Assembly: GCA_021029095.1 (NCBI GenBank)
Contig: JAJOHG010000035.1
Location: forward strand, 62,001 to 126,000
Length of the DNA stretch: 64,000 nucleotides
Source: Phellopilus nigrolimitatus
Lineage: Eukaryota > Basidiomycota > Agaricomycetes > Hymenochaetales > Hymenochaetaceae
Reading direction: 5' to 3'
The first letter of the stretch is position 1; each line of letters starts with the position of its first letter. A model generated the notes under the pieces. It did no database searches and was not told the origin of the DNA. It worked only from the letters and a program-made list of their open reading frames with translations. The translations under genes and the position numbers were made by a program. Below, one piece after another: positions 1 to 12,937 of this stretch.

Positions 1-305
1 TCCAGAATTTACTAGCGATTTCTTATAGATAGACAAAGAAAAGCGAAGTCGTTTCAAGCGTTTCCGAATTTGAAGCTGTAGACGAAGTATACGATTAAGA
101 AGCGCAGAGTCGCAGACCGTCCGAAGCGGGACTCCAAAACCTTACGAAATCAGTACGGCACTTTCTCACTTACTTCGCATAGACCTTCTCACAATCGAGC
201 CAGACTTCATAGCAATTCTGCGCATCTACGCTTTCCAAGCGCCTTATAGACCCAAAAACAAACAAGAATACATGATTTGGAAATCCTACATGATATGAAA
301 AGGAA

Positions 306-3071
306 TTAACACCCGTCACGTTGCCGAGAAATTGGCAGCCTATCCCAATCCCCATCCAGACGCGCCTTTACGTCTACTAGTTCGCGGCGCAACTCGTCAA
401 TGTCCTTCTCCACAACACTCTTCCACTTCAATATGTCGCCGATCTGTTCACTATCCTCGTGCACGCCATCCTTTCCTCTCTCCCGCAACGTTGGACGTAG
501 GTCCGCGGTAAGAACCGACGCCGATAATGATGTTGTCGAGAATGTAGGAGAAGTACTCAAGTCGAAGCCGGATGGGTCGAGCTGGTCGTGGGATGAAGAA
601 CCAGCGGCTGGCCAAGCGCACATTGAAAGCTGGGAGTAGACGCTCTCGGAGTCTGATGAAGAAGCACTTGCAGCATTGTCCTCAATTTCCCCCTTCATGT
701 CTTCGTCATCGTCAATGTCGTTGGAGACGTCAAATAGTCCTTCCGATATATGCGTCCAGCGCCTCAAGATCCAAGCCATCATCGTACGAGCATCCTCCTT
801 GCGGGCCTGCCACGTCGCGCCGGTGACCGGTACGCCACCGGTGTGCGGCTTGCCGAGGAACAACGGTGCAGCAAATAAGCCCGCTATGTCCTCTATGCCG
901 AGCTGGTTTTGCGGCGAAAGCGGTAGCTGCGTGAAAAACGCACAAAGATAGGCGAGGAGCGCAAGCTGCGCCCGAGGAAGGAGGCGGAAGAGTACGCGAG
1001 CTACTTCGAGTTGCGGGCGCTCCAACATGATGTCCGCGTCGGTGAGCCCAGCGGAAAGTGCCGAGGAGCTGAGACTGCCACTGAGCGAGTCTGCTGCGCT
1101 GAGCGACACGGGCCGGACGCGCGCGGTAGTATGGAGATCCGCTCCGAAACTGTCCTTCCGTTTGGGCATTGCAAAAGAGGCGGGGCGTGAGTCCCTGCTC
1201 TTTCCCTTTCCAGAGCGCTGATTGGCTGCGCTAGTCCTAGCGTTCGTCTCGTCGCGCTCGGTTTCCTCTTCAAATTGCATTTCGCGGAGCATGCTCGGGT
1301 TCACGCATAGCTTCCACATCGCGTCAAAGAGTGCCTCATGCCAGACTGCACGCGGCATGCGATCGATATAGCTACGCAGTAGTGCACCGATGTCCGCGGT
1401 TGTCTCCTTGGCAAGTGTGAGAGAGCGCCCGAAAGTGGGCCCACGGTCGAATAGGTCGATGAGCTCGCTGTGGCGCGAACGGCAGGGCGGTGACCGGAAA
1501 AGTCCCGGGACAGTCATGCCTATAGAAAGAAAACTGATTCGCATCAACCAGTCATACATAAGGATTTCGCGGACATACCGGTTCGGTATAACTCCTCCAC
1601 ACAAGCATAGACGACAATCGGTAAGTCGTGCTGGTATCCCGCCATCGAGCTGACGCAAGAAGCGTACATGCGTGTGAGCGATAATGGCTGACCGAACACA
1701 TCTGCACGTGTTTTTTAGAGTCCTGTAAGCAAGTGAACAACTGAACACTTACGATAACCATGGTTCGCTGACATCCACCATGGCCATTGGCTTTCTCCAA
1801 CCAGCACCCTTCTCACTATCATTCCAGCTTTCAGTCATTTCCTGGAAACTTAAGCCATCCGAGTCGCCCGTGCGTTCCATTTGTACGCGCACATCCTCCA
1901 CTTGTACATCTACGCCATGCGCATGCAGCAGTCGGTCAACATCAATGAGAGCAGGCTGGCGTCAATTCCCGCGAGTGTCTGAGACCGACGACACGCCATG
2001 TCGCACGATGTCTCTGCACGAGCCGCTCAAGGCGGACCAGTTAGCGTGCGAGGGTCGTGCGCAGGGGCGAACTGGTGGAGGTAATCGATTCTTGTTCGGT
2101 CTGGGGAAATCAGACTTCGTCAAAAGAGGGGGAGTCGATTGCGAGGATGATGGTGGGGAAGGAGAACCGGTCCTGTCCCTGTTTATAGCGTGCGCAGGCG
2201 ATAAAGGGCGCGGTCGTGAATGTGCGCGGGTAGAACTGTCCCCCTTTTTCTTCGTGTGAGCACGGGAACCTGCGACGGAATGTTCCAGGCTTACCCTGTG
2301 ATACATATGCATCCGTTAGACAAGTTTGCATGACTAAGGAGAACACTCACGAACGGCTAGAATCGTCTCTATGTAAAACAGTGCTTTTACTATTCTCCAT
2401 AAGCGTCCTACGTCCCGCTGCTTCCCTTTCATCAACCAGAAAGGACTTGCGCGGGCGCGAAATGCGGACGGGATCGGGCGTCATGCCACATGCGCGCGCA
2501 AGCTTGAAGGTCTCGAGGTCAGCCTCTTTTAGGCGTTGCAGAGCCATGGGCAAGGGGAAATTGATCGACGTCGGCGAATGCGCAGTAGAGGCCGGAGGCT
2601 GTGGTTCCTCATTGCTATCAATGCGATGGGCATGCTCTCTGCTCGGGAGGCTGATCGGAAGGTAATTGCGATATTGGGACAAGCGGGACATCCGCGTGGG
2701 TGTGCCTAAAGCCCATTTCGTGTGCGAGGGAGATGGGGCGGCGTGGGCTTGCGAGTGCGAATAAACCTGCGGGAAATCTGGGTACCGCGAGTCAAAACCT
2801 GCAAGAAGTAGTTGATCAACACTAGGATTCCCGCGGGCATGCAGAAATACCCAGATTGAAAGTACTTACCCCTCGAAGAAGATGGCTCCTGCTGCATCGG
2901 CCTGCGATGCAGGTTGTCTTGCTCCCATAGATACGGATCGGCTGCAGCAACGGCTGGGTACGGCTGGCGATAGGTGTGCGAACCACCCGAAGGGGAGAGC
3001 GAACCCTTTTGTCGAGAAGGTCCGCCCTGGGGCATCACAGGCGAAGGAGACGAGCGGCGGGAAGACATCAA
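306..3071 (-). CDS. RhoGAP-domain protein (Rho GTPase-activating protein)
   Basis: Multi-exon gene whose C-terminal half is a RhoGAP domain, expected to speed GTP hydrolysis on a Rho/Cdc42/Rac GTPase. The last exon (306-1519) joins upstream coding across a GTATGT...TAG intron. Splicing gives LPIVVYACVEELYRTG then MTVPGLFRSPP, so the catalytic arginine finger (GLFR) is present. The second helical half (AQLALLAYLCAFFTQLPLSP, then FAAPLFLGKP) follows a long Ser-rich insert. The C-terminus has an acidic Ser-rich stretch and a short coiled coil (VVEKDIDELRRELVDVKARL). Upstream exons encode low-complexity Ser/Pro-rich sequence; the first intron (GTAAGT near 2872) is clear. The start at 3071 (MMSSRRSS) is my choice. 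An upstream Met at 3404 is in the same frame but would need an intron to pass a stop at about 3078. The family call is firm; the middle exon joints (1750-2350) are not. Confidence 0.82.
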
Positions 3072-3404
3072 TCGTCGTCAAGCAAACCCTGTCCGTCGAA
3101 GGTGCAAGACGGGCGGGCGCTTGCGCAGTCGGTACCAAACTTGAAAGTTCGTGAACTTTGAGGTGAGAACTTGCTGCTGAGTCGGGCGTGTCGGTTGTGG
3201 GGACGGTGGTGGTCGGAAGAGGAGTTGCGCTGAGTCGTTCTGAGGCGGACGGGAAGCTTTAATGTTCTTCTCGCGCCCCGTGTCTTGGGCGGAAAGCAGC
3301 AGCGCCACCGAAGGCAGTCTGGACCGCAACGCCAGCAGCCCATTTTCAGCACCTTGCAATACATCCGATAGCGTCTTTCCCGAAGGAGGTGAGTCATCGG
3401 GCAC

Positions 3405-4402
3405 GTTTGTTGATATTTAGACTGGGCTGGCCCATTCGGTTAGCCGGCATTCAGTTGCGCGGCTGGCGCGGGCGTGTGATCACGGAAAAGAAATACGTTG
3501 GACACGCCACGTCAGCTTAGTGCGGGGGAAAAGGGGGAAGCGGTTCGAATCGGATATGCTCTTAAATCCAGACTGAATTGGACTACAAAGTCTGGGCCCG
3601 CCTTATTCCTCTACTATTGAGTTATCAATCTTCGTCGAGTCTAGATCTCTTGCGACCTACTTTTAAGGCATCGCGTCCAGAACAGATCATCTGTAAGATC
3701 CACCAGGCACACATAAGTAATGTCTCAGTTAAAATCGCATTTCCTCGCGCCAAACTGGCAAATTGATTCCGATCCCGGGTCACTGGATTCCAAGATCGGC
3801 CCTTCACGATCGGCGCGGAGATCGACATTAGAATGAGACAATTCCGCGAATTCCTTGTCTCTTCGTTGATTCTCACACACAAAAAGGGTCATGATGGTAG
3901 AAAAACACGAGCTTTCTACTTCTTGAAAAAGACATCGGATAAGTTCTGCTGCACAAGGAAGATCAAAAAACCGACCTTGCTTCCGTCGTGCGCGAAGTCA
4001 CATCTAATTGAAGCCTTGTAAGAGAAAATCAGACTAATTTTTACAAATTTCCGCACGGATTTCTCATCTTCGCGATTCGCCGCATTATCAACATTCGACA
4101 CGGCAAAACTCTAAAATTTGGCAATTCACCTCGGTGATTATTGTATGATTGTTGACGCACACCAGCTCGGGACCAGACGCAGAATGCGAGGCGTGGCGTC
4201 TTGTTCTCAAGTTTGCAATGGCGTCGACCGAAGAACAGACTGAAAACTTTGCATTTCGAGCTCCCTTGCGTTATTTCTCAATTGCGCTTACACAAAATTC
4301 TGGCATATCTGAAATAACATCAAATCAGCCATAGCGACTGAGGGAAGCAAGCTGGGAAAGCAGACTTTACTCTACAAGTCACATCGTATACCCAGACGTA
4401 TT
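3405..4402. other. intergenic, no gene seen
   Basis: About 1 kb between the divergent-side end of the RhoGAP gene and the 3' end of the permease. Only short frames without codon or domain signal are present. It should hold the RhoGAP promoter. Confidence 0.5.
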
Positions 4403-6896
4403 CTATGCAACAGCATACCATACACGCCACAACAGCGCCCAGCGGCCCTTCAGGTGGGCCGCGCGCTCTGCATCTTCTTCCGCGTCGCGCGCATCATCGG
4501 CGTGCTCGTCAGCGTACAAATCGATCTCGCCTATATTTATCAAGTCCGTATATCGAGCTGTCGACTTCCCAAAGCTGGCTGTCAGATCAAGGACTCTCAG
4601 GCGCAGGACCCGGTGCATTTTCACTCTCGCTCGCCTGTGTTTGAATGCGCGGCCGAATATGTCGGATGCGCTGGGAACGGAGTCGTCGACCTCGGATGAA
4701 GAAAAAGCCGAGAGTCATAAGCACCATGACGGGTACCTCGATGTAGAATGACACGAAATCGACCGGATCGAAGACCGGATAGAAAGAGGACCAGCCTTGA
4801 ACTGTGAGTATTTATAAAATTAATTTCGCTTCGAAGGAGAAGTAACAAAAGAGAGAAGAGAGAACGTACATAGTATAAGCGCCGAGACGGTTATCACCTA
4901 TTAACATTCATTTTAGACGCTTTTAGATACAAGTTTTTGCTTAATTACAATGATCAAACTGGAGAGGACTCACGACGAACAGCGGTCCCCACGGCCACGT
5001 CCACCTCGCACGGAACTTCATCTCGTTGAGAGGCCGACCTTGCGTGCGCCAGGCCTTTCGAAACCGCCAACTCGCAAGGCCAATCGAGAGCCACGCGATC
5101 TACACACATCCAAAACACAACGTCCCAAAATCAGAACTCGGGAAAAGGCCATTGCGAATAGCATACGTGAGAAGGGCTACCCACCTGGTTCGATACGCCC
5201 ACTATGTTTTGCAACCAGCCCCACAGGACACCGCTACCCACGAACGCACTGCCAAAACACAGAGCGCTGATGCTTGCTGTCGCAAACAATGCTCGGTGCG
5301 GAACTCCTCCGCGCGATGTGTGCGCAAAGACGGCGGGCGCGAGGCGCGGCGTGGATGTGGCGAGCGAGAAGAGGACACCTAACCGGATATTCGTAACAAA
5401 TTGTGTTTTGTTTCGATTTGGGGTGAAACATATTTGAGCAGAGTATCAAGCGAAAAAGAGTATTTCAAGTCATAGGTTGCATAAAGCGAGATAAAGACAC
5501 GAGGAAATGAAACGTACGAGTGCCGGCGAAAAGAGCATGGTTTCCCGCGGAGAGTACGGAAGAAAGGATCACGGTGTTCATGAACGATGCGGCAACGTCT
5601 GCACAAGATCAGATGCCCTCGTCAGCGGTACCATCGGGCAAATCGGGTAAGAGAAAAGCTTACTAGACCCAGCCTCATAAAATACGATCGTGAACGGGGA
5701 TGTCGTCGTCGTGCGATTGGACAGGTTAGGGTAGTCGTACGGGACTGCGACACAATGAGCCGGTCTAGTTTGAGGGTCATCAATCTTGAAAGCAGAAGGA
5801 CACGTACCATTCAAACCGATGATAAGAATAGATATAACATAGAATAGAAGGATCCTGGTAAGTGGTGTCAAATGGGACCTCCTTTATCGAATTGACAGCA
5901 GAATCTCACCTCCAAAATACGGCTCGCACGACGCGCGGCATGTTCTTCGTCGGGTTGCGGGTCTCGCCCGCTGTGATGCCGAGGCTCTCCGTCCCACCAT
6001 CTGCGTACCAAGATTGTTAATCCAATAAGTAATATGAGTATGGACCGTTTGAGAAAAAGGCCCGAAGCACAAAGCACGTACAAGCAAAGCTTGCAGTGAC
6101 GAACACCCGGGCGAAACCGCTGATTCCATTCACAAAAGGCGCTCCAGAGATACGCCAATTCGCGAGGCCAATGTATGAATGGGATCGATTGACCCCTGCA
6201 TTGACGAGCGCACCGACAATGATGAAGATAACAATGGTGAGTACCTTCAGCGAAGAGAGGATATACTCTGTAAGGTGAAAATTAGAACTGAAGGCCTTTC
6301 GAGTAAGACATGGCGGCGCGACGCACCCATTTCGCCATACGAATGGACGTTGGTTGCGTTCACTACGAGCAGGAAAACAAGAAATACGATCGAGATGACC
6401 CAGGGATGCCAATCGGTCCAAAAAGATAGAGCGAGCTGGGCAGCGGTGAGATCTGATGCGACAGAGACCGCGTCGTTGAACCAATAGTTCCACGAGAGCG
6501 CGAAGGCGTAAGACGGCGAAAAGAAGCGCGCGGAATACACGGTAAACGAGCCGGCGACAGGATACTGTGTTCCCATCTCGCCGAGTAGGAGCAACGTAAC
6601 GTACACGATAAAGCCGACCACGCCGTAACAAATGAGCACGCTCGCAGGCCCGCCTTGCGCAAGCGAGCGGCCCGTGCCAAGGAACAAGCCAGTGCCTATC
6701 GTCCCGCCGATGGCAATCATCTGCACCTGGCGCGCCGTCAGTTCGCGTCGCAGCCTTCCTCCTCCTGTCCCGTCCAATGTTGGCGTCGGTCGTCGACCAT
6801 CTTCGAGTCGACCGTTGTCTCCGCGCCACCATAGATCATATCGGTCGCAGCGTCGCCGAGGAGGCGCTGGCGTTCTGAAGAAGAGGAGGAGGACAT
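4403..6896 (-). CDS. amino acid permease (AAT family, 12 TM)
   Basis: Plasma-membrane amino acid/proton symporter of the fungal GAP1/dicarboxylic-permease type. The first membrane helix carries the family motif GGTIGTGLFLGTG; a later exon carries GGTESLGITAGE followed by TRNPTKNMPRVV. Downstream exons give further hydrophobic helices (ILLFYVISILIIGLN; VLSAGNHALFAG; FVGSGVLWGWLQNIVGV) and a cytosolic tail ending YADEHADDARDAEEDAE. About nine exons are split by short introns with clear GTACGT, GTAAGC, GTGGGT and GTGAGT donors. I start at 6896 (MSSSSSSERQRLLGD): a ~65 bp GT-AG intron after DMIYG restores the frame into RLRRELTARQVQM, giving a short cytosolic N-terminus. The last exon junction (about 4620-4730) is ambiguous. 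Substrate specificity cannot be read from the sequence. Confidence 0.92.
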
Positions 6897-7616
6897 AACG
6901 TTTGATGATTAGGAAAAGAATAAATAGGAGCGAGCATGGCGGAGGCTGAATCGGCGACTCTAGTTGGTTGAAGTCGAATAGTTGCACAATCTGCACGTCA
7001 AGATGCGCGCTTGCTTAGATAATTTCCGTCTTTATCAGCAATGCGCGGTCACCTGTTTTTTTGGCTTACATAGCTATCACCAATCAAATCTGGCGGCGCG
7101 GGCTTTGTGAATACTTAAACAGCTTTTGGAAGGAGAGAAAGCAAGAGGGGCGTCGAATATATAGATTATAACTCCAACATTATTATGTGCGTTTATAATA
7201 TGTAACCTGGGGTTGTATGAACAATATGCTATACAGTACGAACAGATACGGTGTGATGAGAAAGGAAATACTAGAAATACAGCAGGTTTAGAAAAGTAGA
7301 GATAAATATAAAGGAGAAAAGGCGAAAAAATCGAAGCTACAGTGCTCATTTATCGATGAAACATGGCTAGAATATATTAACGGAGAATAAGAAGGGGAAA
7401 ATCTGGAGAAACAAACGAAAGGTGGTGTCCAGTAAAGCTACAGATTGTATGCGACGTTGCATGGTTCCGTAATTGCGTGTTTCCGAAGTCGTACCCGAAG
7501 TCTTGAATGTGCAAAACTATAACCGTTCAATTATGAGTGCAATGCCGGTCTCTCCAAAGCGCGCGAGACGTGTCTATGGTGTTCGGTGCGTATCACGTAT
7601 GAAGCGATGCGGCCAT
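6897..7616. other. intergenic, no gene seen
   Basis: AT-rich spacer upstream of the permease start and downstream of the DUF6593-like gene. No tRNA, repeat or coding signal seen; it should contain the permease promoter. Confidence 0.5.
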
Positions 7617-8389
7617 TCACTCCAGTCGGCGCCCGCTGAGCAGCAGTGTAATCGCGACGATGCATGGCTCGAGCAACCCCCACGTAAGTGCCTGCTCGCT
7701 CATCTCGAGGTCAACAATGTGCCTGTTCTTGGTCGCCACGACGAGTGGATTCGAGCTCGGGGTCTGCGTGAAGAGCTGAAAAGTGAAAAGAGTCAAAGGA
7801 CGCGCTTAAGATATAAAATAAAGGTATGCTAGACTTACAAGGAGTGCCTCGCCATTGGGACACCAGACGAAGTTCGCACCGCGCACATCCATACGTCGCA
7901 CCGGCCTGTTCTCTCGTTGTCAGCCTAGCACTTTTTTGTCGTAATATATGAAAAGAAACAGGCTTCCCACCTTCCGAATCTCGGGTCGTTGACAACTTTC
8001 AGCCAGTCCGCCGCGGAACCTTTCATAACCGCGTTTCTGACTTGAACCTGTGGGCGCGACTCAGCCGTTCCCCACTCGACGAGTGCGACACTGCGGCCCT
8101 CCGCATCGCGGAAGGCCGTGTATCCCGCAAGGCGAGAATCTGTCGACACGCGTACGAGCTCGCGTGTGCCGCTGACGACAACCGAATTGAGAATCGTCGG
8201 GTTTGGATTCGTAAACTGGAAGTGTGTTGCACCCCTGGAGGAACCAGACGAGCCGTTCCCTCCCGAGTCCGTGGTCATGGGTAGAGCACCATATATAGAG
8301 GGCGGTTCCGTGCTCTGGTCAGGCCCTAAAGTGAAGGACGATGCGCAGTACCAGCCACCTTGGACGAACGGGTTGCTATGAGTCGACAT
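7617..8389 (-). CDS. DUF6593-like small fungal protein
   Basis: Three exons: 8389-7971, a middle exon starting with RPVRRMDVRGANFVW, and a last exon ending at 7617. They encode about 200 residues. The layout is that of a protein family common in Agaricomycetes: an N-terminus with NPFVQGGW and YGALPMTT, a beta-rich middle (ILNSVVVSGTRELVRV), a R-G-x-x-F-x-W-x-P segment, and a C-terminal LLEPCIVAITLLLSG helix. Introns have GTGGGA and GTAAGT donors and CAG acceptors, and both splices keep the frame. No signal peptide or membrane anchor is evident. The function of the family is unknown; I assign it from recalled motif pattern, not a search. Confidence 0.75.
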
Positions 8390-11334
8390 GGAGAGAAGAT
8401 GAAGTACTGGAGAAAGTTCTAAGGCTACAACGCAGAAACGAAAGAGGAAGAAAAAGAGGAGTGAATGGTCGATGATTTCTCATGTCCATCTCGAGCAGAT
8501 TTTATATCAGTAGCCTCATAGTAGGAGAGTACAGGTTTCCAAAGGCTCAACTTTGCTCGGGATGAACACGGTTTCGACTGTAAAGGCACACCGGGAAGCC
8601 CGTCTATCGGCGTGACAAAGGCGCTCGCGTGGCACGCACGCGACAGGGACCAGTGATGAAGTATGACCTAATAGTAGGGAGGATTAGCGGACTCTGTGTT
8701 AAGATGCCGCGAAAAACAACAGCGGCGAGAGATATCGACGCTGTTGACTCACCGAAGTTGAGATTCGATCGGCTCTTAGTCACGTTTTCGAACGTAGCAG
8801 CAGTAATGGGGCGCGATGTCTGTGCTTTCCAGCGGCGGTCGCGACTAAACGAGCTAAGGTGAGGGCGATGAGCACGGCACTGCATCACGCAAATCGTCCC
8901 AGAATGGTCTCCTGAAAGTTGCTCCATTGAAAGTACAAGAGACTCGAAGGAGATTAGACTTTCGCATACGCCTGCGAAAAATCTCGAGAGCCATAACAGG
9001 GCCGAAGATATCAGGAGTGGCGCTGGTCGCATATGAACACCCGATTCGGTACATATACTGTAGATCAATTTGACTATGTGTGTCACGTGCAACGCGCTCT
9101 CCACCCCTTCCGCGACATCGCCATGCCGTACTTCGCCAGTAGATCGAAGATTTTCTTACCAATTTGTCAAAAATATGTAATGACGTATGCAACGGGTGAC
9201 AAACCTCGGCAGCTGCGCACGAGTCCGAGGCGACAGAATGATGTGGCGACCCAAGCTAAACATGAACATTTGTGGAAGAACTTCGATGCACTTTCAACTG
9301 GGAGAAAGAATCCCACTTCATAAAGCTTCTCAAGAAGGCCTTCGAGTATAGAATGTCGCCGTCTTTCTCAGTCGAAAAAAATTGCGTTCATAAAGTGAAC
9401 TTGGCTCGACAGAAATAAGCCTTTCTTTTCAAATAAGTTCGATGTTTGATACTGGGTGAAACAAGAGATGCTTGTACCGTTAGACAGTGGCTGAAGCAGA
9501 ACTGAGCAAAAATAAACACGGCGTACAAGAACGAGAGCGCAGCACATAGCGCTAGGAGGACCAAGCCGCCGAAGCAACGATGAGAAGACAAATTTCGGCA
9601 AGCACCAATATCTGACTTCACGATCTAAATCAGCCGACTCTAAGAATGTGTCGGTGTATATGGCCGAGCATGCTAACGCTCTCGCGCTTACAATCGACGA
9701 GATTTCGATCATGAAAAGACGCCTGTCTACGAACGAAACGCGTACTTATGCCGCGCTGCTCAAGTCATGTAAGTACTGTGAGACCTCAAGAGATCAGCAC
9801 GACTTAACATACGTATGAGAATACGGGAAATCGACTTTCCCAGATTACTGCGATATAGCTTGAAGACAGAAATGAGTCTCAAGTTGACGAGCCATTGTGC
9901 GTACCTTGGACTCATGCCGGCAATCAAAAATTTCCACGTGGCGGTGTGAGCACTATTTTTGCATAACATGTCAAAGCGCCATGGCAACTTCGATGAAGAT
10001 CTGACTCGTTTGAGAAGAACGTCAGATACCAGATAGACGCTCGTTAACACCACGGAGGGTCTAGAAAACACTGATAGATGTTTCTTGTTTGTACACCGTA
10101 AGAATGCCTGAACACCGCGTCAAACCTGACCTATGTGAGACTCATCAAAGTCCAGGAATATCACAGGAGGAACGGATTTATACACATATTGAGCAAGCAT
10201 TTGGGATAAATCCGCATAATAAGATCCTTTGACTGCCCGGGTGTATCTATGTAATCACTTATTAGGCGCCCACGGGTGTACTTCCGCTCCAGGCGGAAGA
10301 GCGAGGATAGACGAGGAACTTGAATCCTACTTTTGCTTTCATCAGCTGTCGTCGGAATACGGAGACGGACCTTCCAGCAAATTTCTCAGCAATTTAGTAC
10401 CAAGGCATAGTGTGAACACAGCTTACGAGCAACTGCAGCCAGTAGAGGCTGCGATTACGATCAGAGCTTAAGATGAAGAACGAATCCTGAGCTGTGAGCT
10501 TATCGGAGTAAATAGAGCTCCGTAATGCCCGATTTGATGTACACGTAGCTCGTAATGTTGACATATTGGCACAGCATGAATGACCTCGTTTAAGTTTCAA
10601 CCATCAAAACTTGATGGCAAGTATAACTCAGGCACGGAGTGGTTGTTTCAGGCAAAGGTTTGAATCTGAAGAGCAGAAGTTGGAAGGCCATTTCAATGGG
10701 TACAGCATCTACATGTCGCCACGTTCGAGTCATTCCGCGAGATTTACGAAAAGAACTTGATGAGATATGATGTGGAAAAGGGAGTCACGAATGAACTTAC
10801 GAGAAGATCTGTTTCGCAGATGCCTATTTTTGCTGCGCAGCTGAACAATCGGGCGTCTGACGGCCGATGGCCAACGTATTTGCAGTGGAGCTCAGTATTC
10901 TCAACTGGGAGCGCGAACCGTATACGTACTCAGCATTTCGCCGAACGGCCACGCGTTTCAATTTGTTGCATAATTTCACAACCGAATTGACATACTCAGT
11001 CGATCGAGTCCCTATCTTCTCTCCGTATAATTGGACACGACCTCCGGTGTTTGGAACGAGAAGAGAAAGCTCGTTCACACATGTTTGCTTCCAAATCAAA
11101 TATTGGGCCACGTTTCATGGACAAGTGTTATCGGCGTGCAGTTAGCAAGATAGAGCGGCAACATATAATCGCGATAACATAACGAGATCAATAGAGTGGA
11201 TGTCTAAACTCCGGCGTTGGACGTGACAGAGTAGAGCCTGAGATACGTTGAATCTTGTGACACATTGAAAATTAACTTCTCTAATAAGGAATCTCAGATA
11301 AGAAAGGTGACGACATACGTTCTCAGTGTAATTG
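8390..11334. other. gene-poor region, no supported gene
   Basis: Nearly 3 kb with only short frames. Some minus-strand frames are hydrophobic (about 9540-9610 and 8960-9010) and could be remains of a membrane-protein gene. They are in different frames, lack convincing splice signals, and I could not assign a family. Confidence 0.4.
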
Positions 11335-12541
11335 TCAAGCAATGATCGCGCCAGACACATCAGAGAACCAGGCGTACTGATCCTTCCGTGCAGCCCAATC
11401 CCCGCTATGACCTGAGCACAGACCATTAACAAGTTGAAGAAGAAAGGCTGTTACACGAACCACCAAAGAACGTCTGGAAATGCATGCCCCGTATGCGCGT
11501 TTCGTCCATTGTCCGAATGATCAACCCAGTGGCTAGGATGACAGTGTCGCCATTGACGCGAAGTTCGATCTCACCTATAAGAGTGACAGACGATATCAGA
11601 AGTGCCTTGCGAAAGATAGCAATCAAAACCGCAGACGGACCATTCGCGACACCTACGTCGTTCAGCTTGACGCGCTCGGTAACCGTAGTCCAAACGCCTG
11701 GCTTAAACACGAAAGCCCCGCGACCAACAGAAAAGCCATAGTCCGGGTTTCGGATCGACCTCGGAGGGACAGAGAGGAGGCGTGATGAGTTTTCGCCGAT
11801 GAGAGGTAAGTACGCATAGAGTTCGCCTGCACCATTTGCTCTAATGGTTGCAGATAGTCGTGAGTTCTATTGGATAAGAAGACTTCAGTATAGACAAGCA
11901 GAATTTACCTCCACATAAGCCGCAAATTAAAGCAAGTATCGCGGTCTTCCTTCTGACCGCCTGTGCACTTGTACGCACTCGACCCAAAGCCGCCGACTGG
12001 TCGGGCTCAGTGAAATGTTTATATCATTAGGGCCCATAAGTCACTCACAGGCACCGGGAAGCTTCCCACCCTTGACCCATTCCCACTGTTCCTCGAACAA
12101 GACAGAATACCCGAAAAGCACTTCCTTCGCATCATGCAGCGCGTCCTTGAAGTCCTTCGGCCCACACATATAAAACCCAAAACCGCCAGTGATCTCGCTT
12201 CCTGGGTTGATGCTTCCGTTCGGGAAAAACGCCTGCCAAGCCTTCTGTGATTCAGCAGAATGGACATTCGGCGCTAGGACGATGTCGTGGGACGGCGTTC
12301 GCGAGTCAACGCGATGTACATCAAGCGCCTTGTCTGCCAGTTCTACATGAGTGACAGAAGGTAGGTCCACTTGGGCTGATGTAGTCCAAGCTAGTGTGTA
12401 GCTGTGTGTTCCTGGAAAAAGCCATCCACCCATGGTGTAAGAGACGAGGGAGGCTGGGCGAATGTGCAGAGGTGTCTGAGACGGAGAACCGAAAGGATGT
12501 GGGAGGAGTTGTAATAGAATAGCTAACGCCTTCATTTCCAA
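11335..12541 (-). CDS. PL14-like polysaccharide lyase (glucuronan/alginate lyase type)
   Basis: Five or so exons encode a single-domain lyase expected to cleave uronic-acid polysaccharides outside the cell. Family-like blocks in order: AWQAFFPNGSINPGSE, GGFGFYMCGP, VLFGYSVLFEEQWEWVKGGKLPG, SSAYKCTGGQ, CFNLRLMWR, GAGELYAYLPL, DYGFSVGRGAF, GVWTTVTERVKLND, IRGMHFQTFFGG and, in the last short exon, KDQYAWFSDVSGAI followed by a stop at 11335. Introns (GTGAGT near 12046, GTAAAT near 11908, GTCCGT near 11642, GTTCGT near 11459) all keep the frame. I start at 12541 (MEMKALAILLQLL), which gives a weak hydrophobic N-terminus that may serve as a signal peptide; the true start could be further upstream. 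No carbohydrate-binding module is attached. Confidence 0.83.
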
Positions 12542-12937
12542 CTCGAACTAGCCAACAGGAATGTAGTATAGGATGTGCCTTCAATCGAAAGTCCTTTCGT
12601 TGTTCGGCTTCGACCTCATTGCAGCATTGAGTTCGTCGTCGTCGACATTCATCAGGAAAAACCTCCCATCTGGAATCACCTAAAATAGCTGGGATCCCCG
12701 GGATCCCGGAAATTTTTATTTTGATGGGTTCCAAAATATATTTCATACCTGTTCCTGTCCTAGAGATGCTATTGAATTCCAGGGCATTCCAACCGGCTCT
12801 ATTCTGAACTTTCCACACATTCTACGCATTTTATTTGCTCGTTTGGGCTCCTTTCGCTGCTTTACAGACAGTTGTTTATATGTATAAAATGTAGATGCAT
12901 TGTTCCTTACAGAAAGTCAACTAATCTATGTATGCTG
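12542..12937. other. spacer between lyase gene and eIF3a fragment
   Basis: Holds the presumed lyase promoter. A small self-complementary stretch with two GGGATCCC palindromes lies near 12690-12706. No gene seen. Confidence 0.4.

Noticed and set aside
8604..9712. Hydrophobic minus-strand frames suggesting a 7TM DUF6533-type gene
   Set aside because: The segments fall in different frames, lack convincing splice pairs and the typical N-terminal motif is only loosely present.
12690..12706. Double GGGATCCC palindrome as an operator or element terminus
   Set aside because: Short, occurs once, and has no partner or target duplication nearby.
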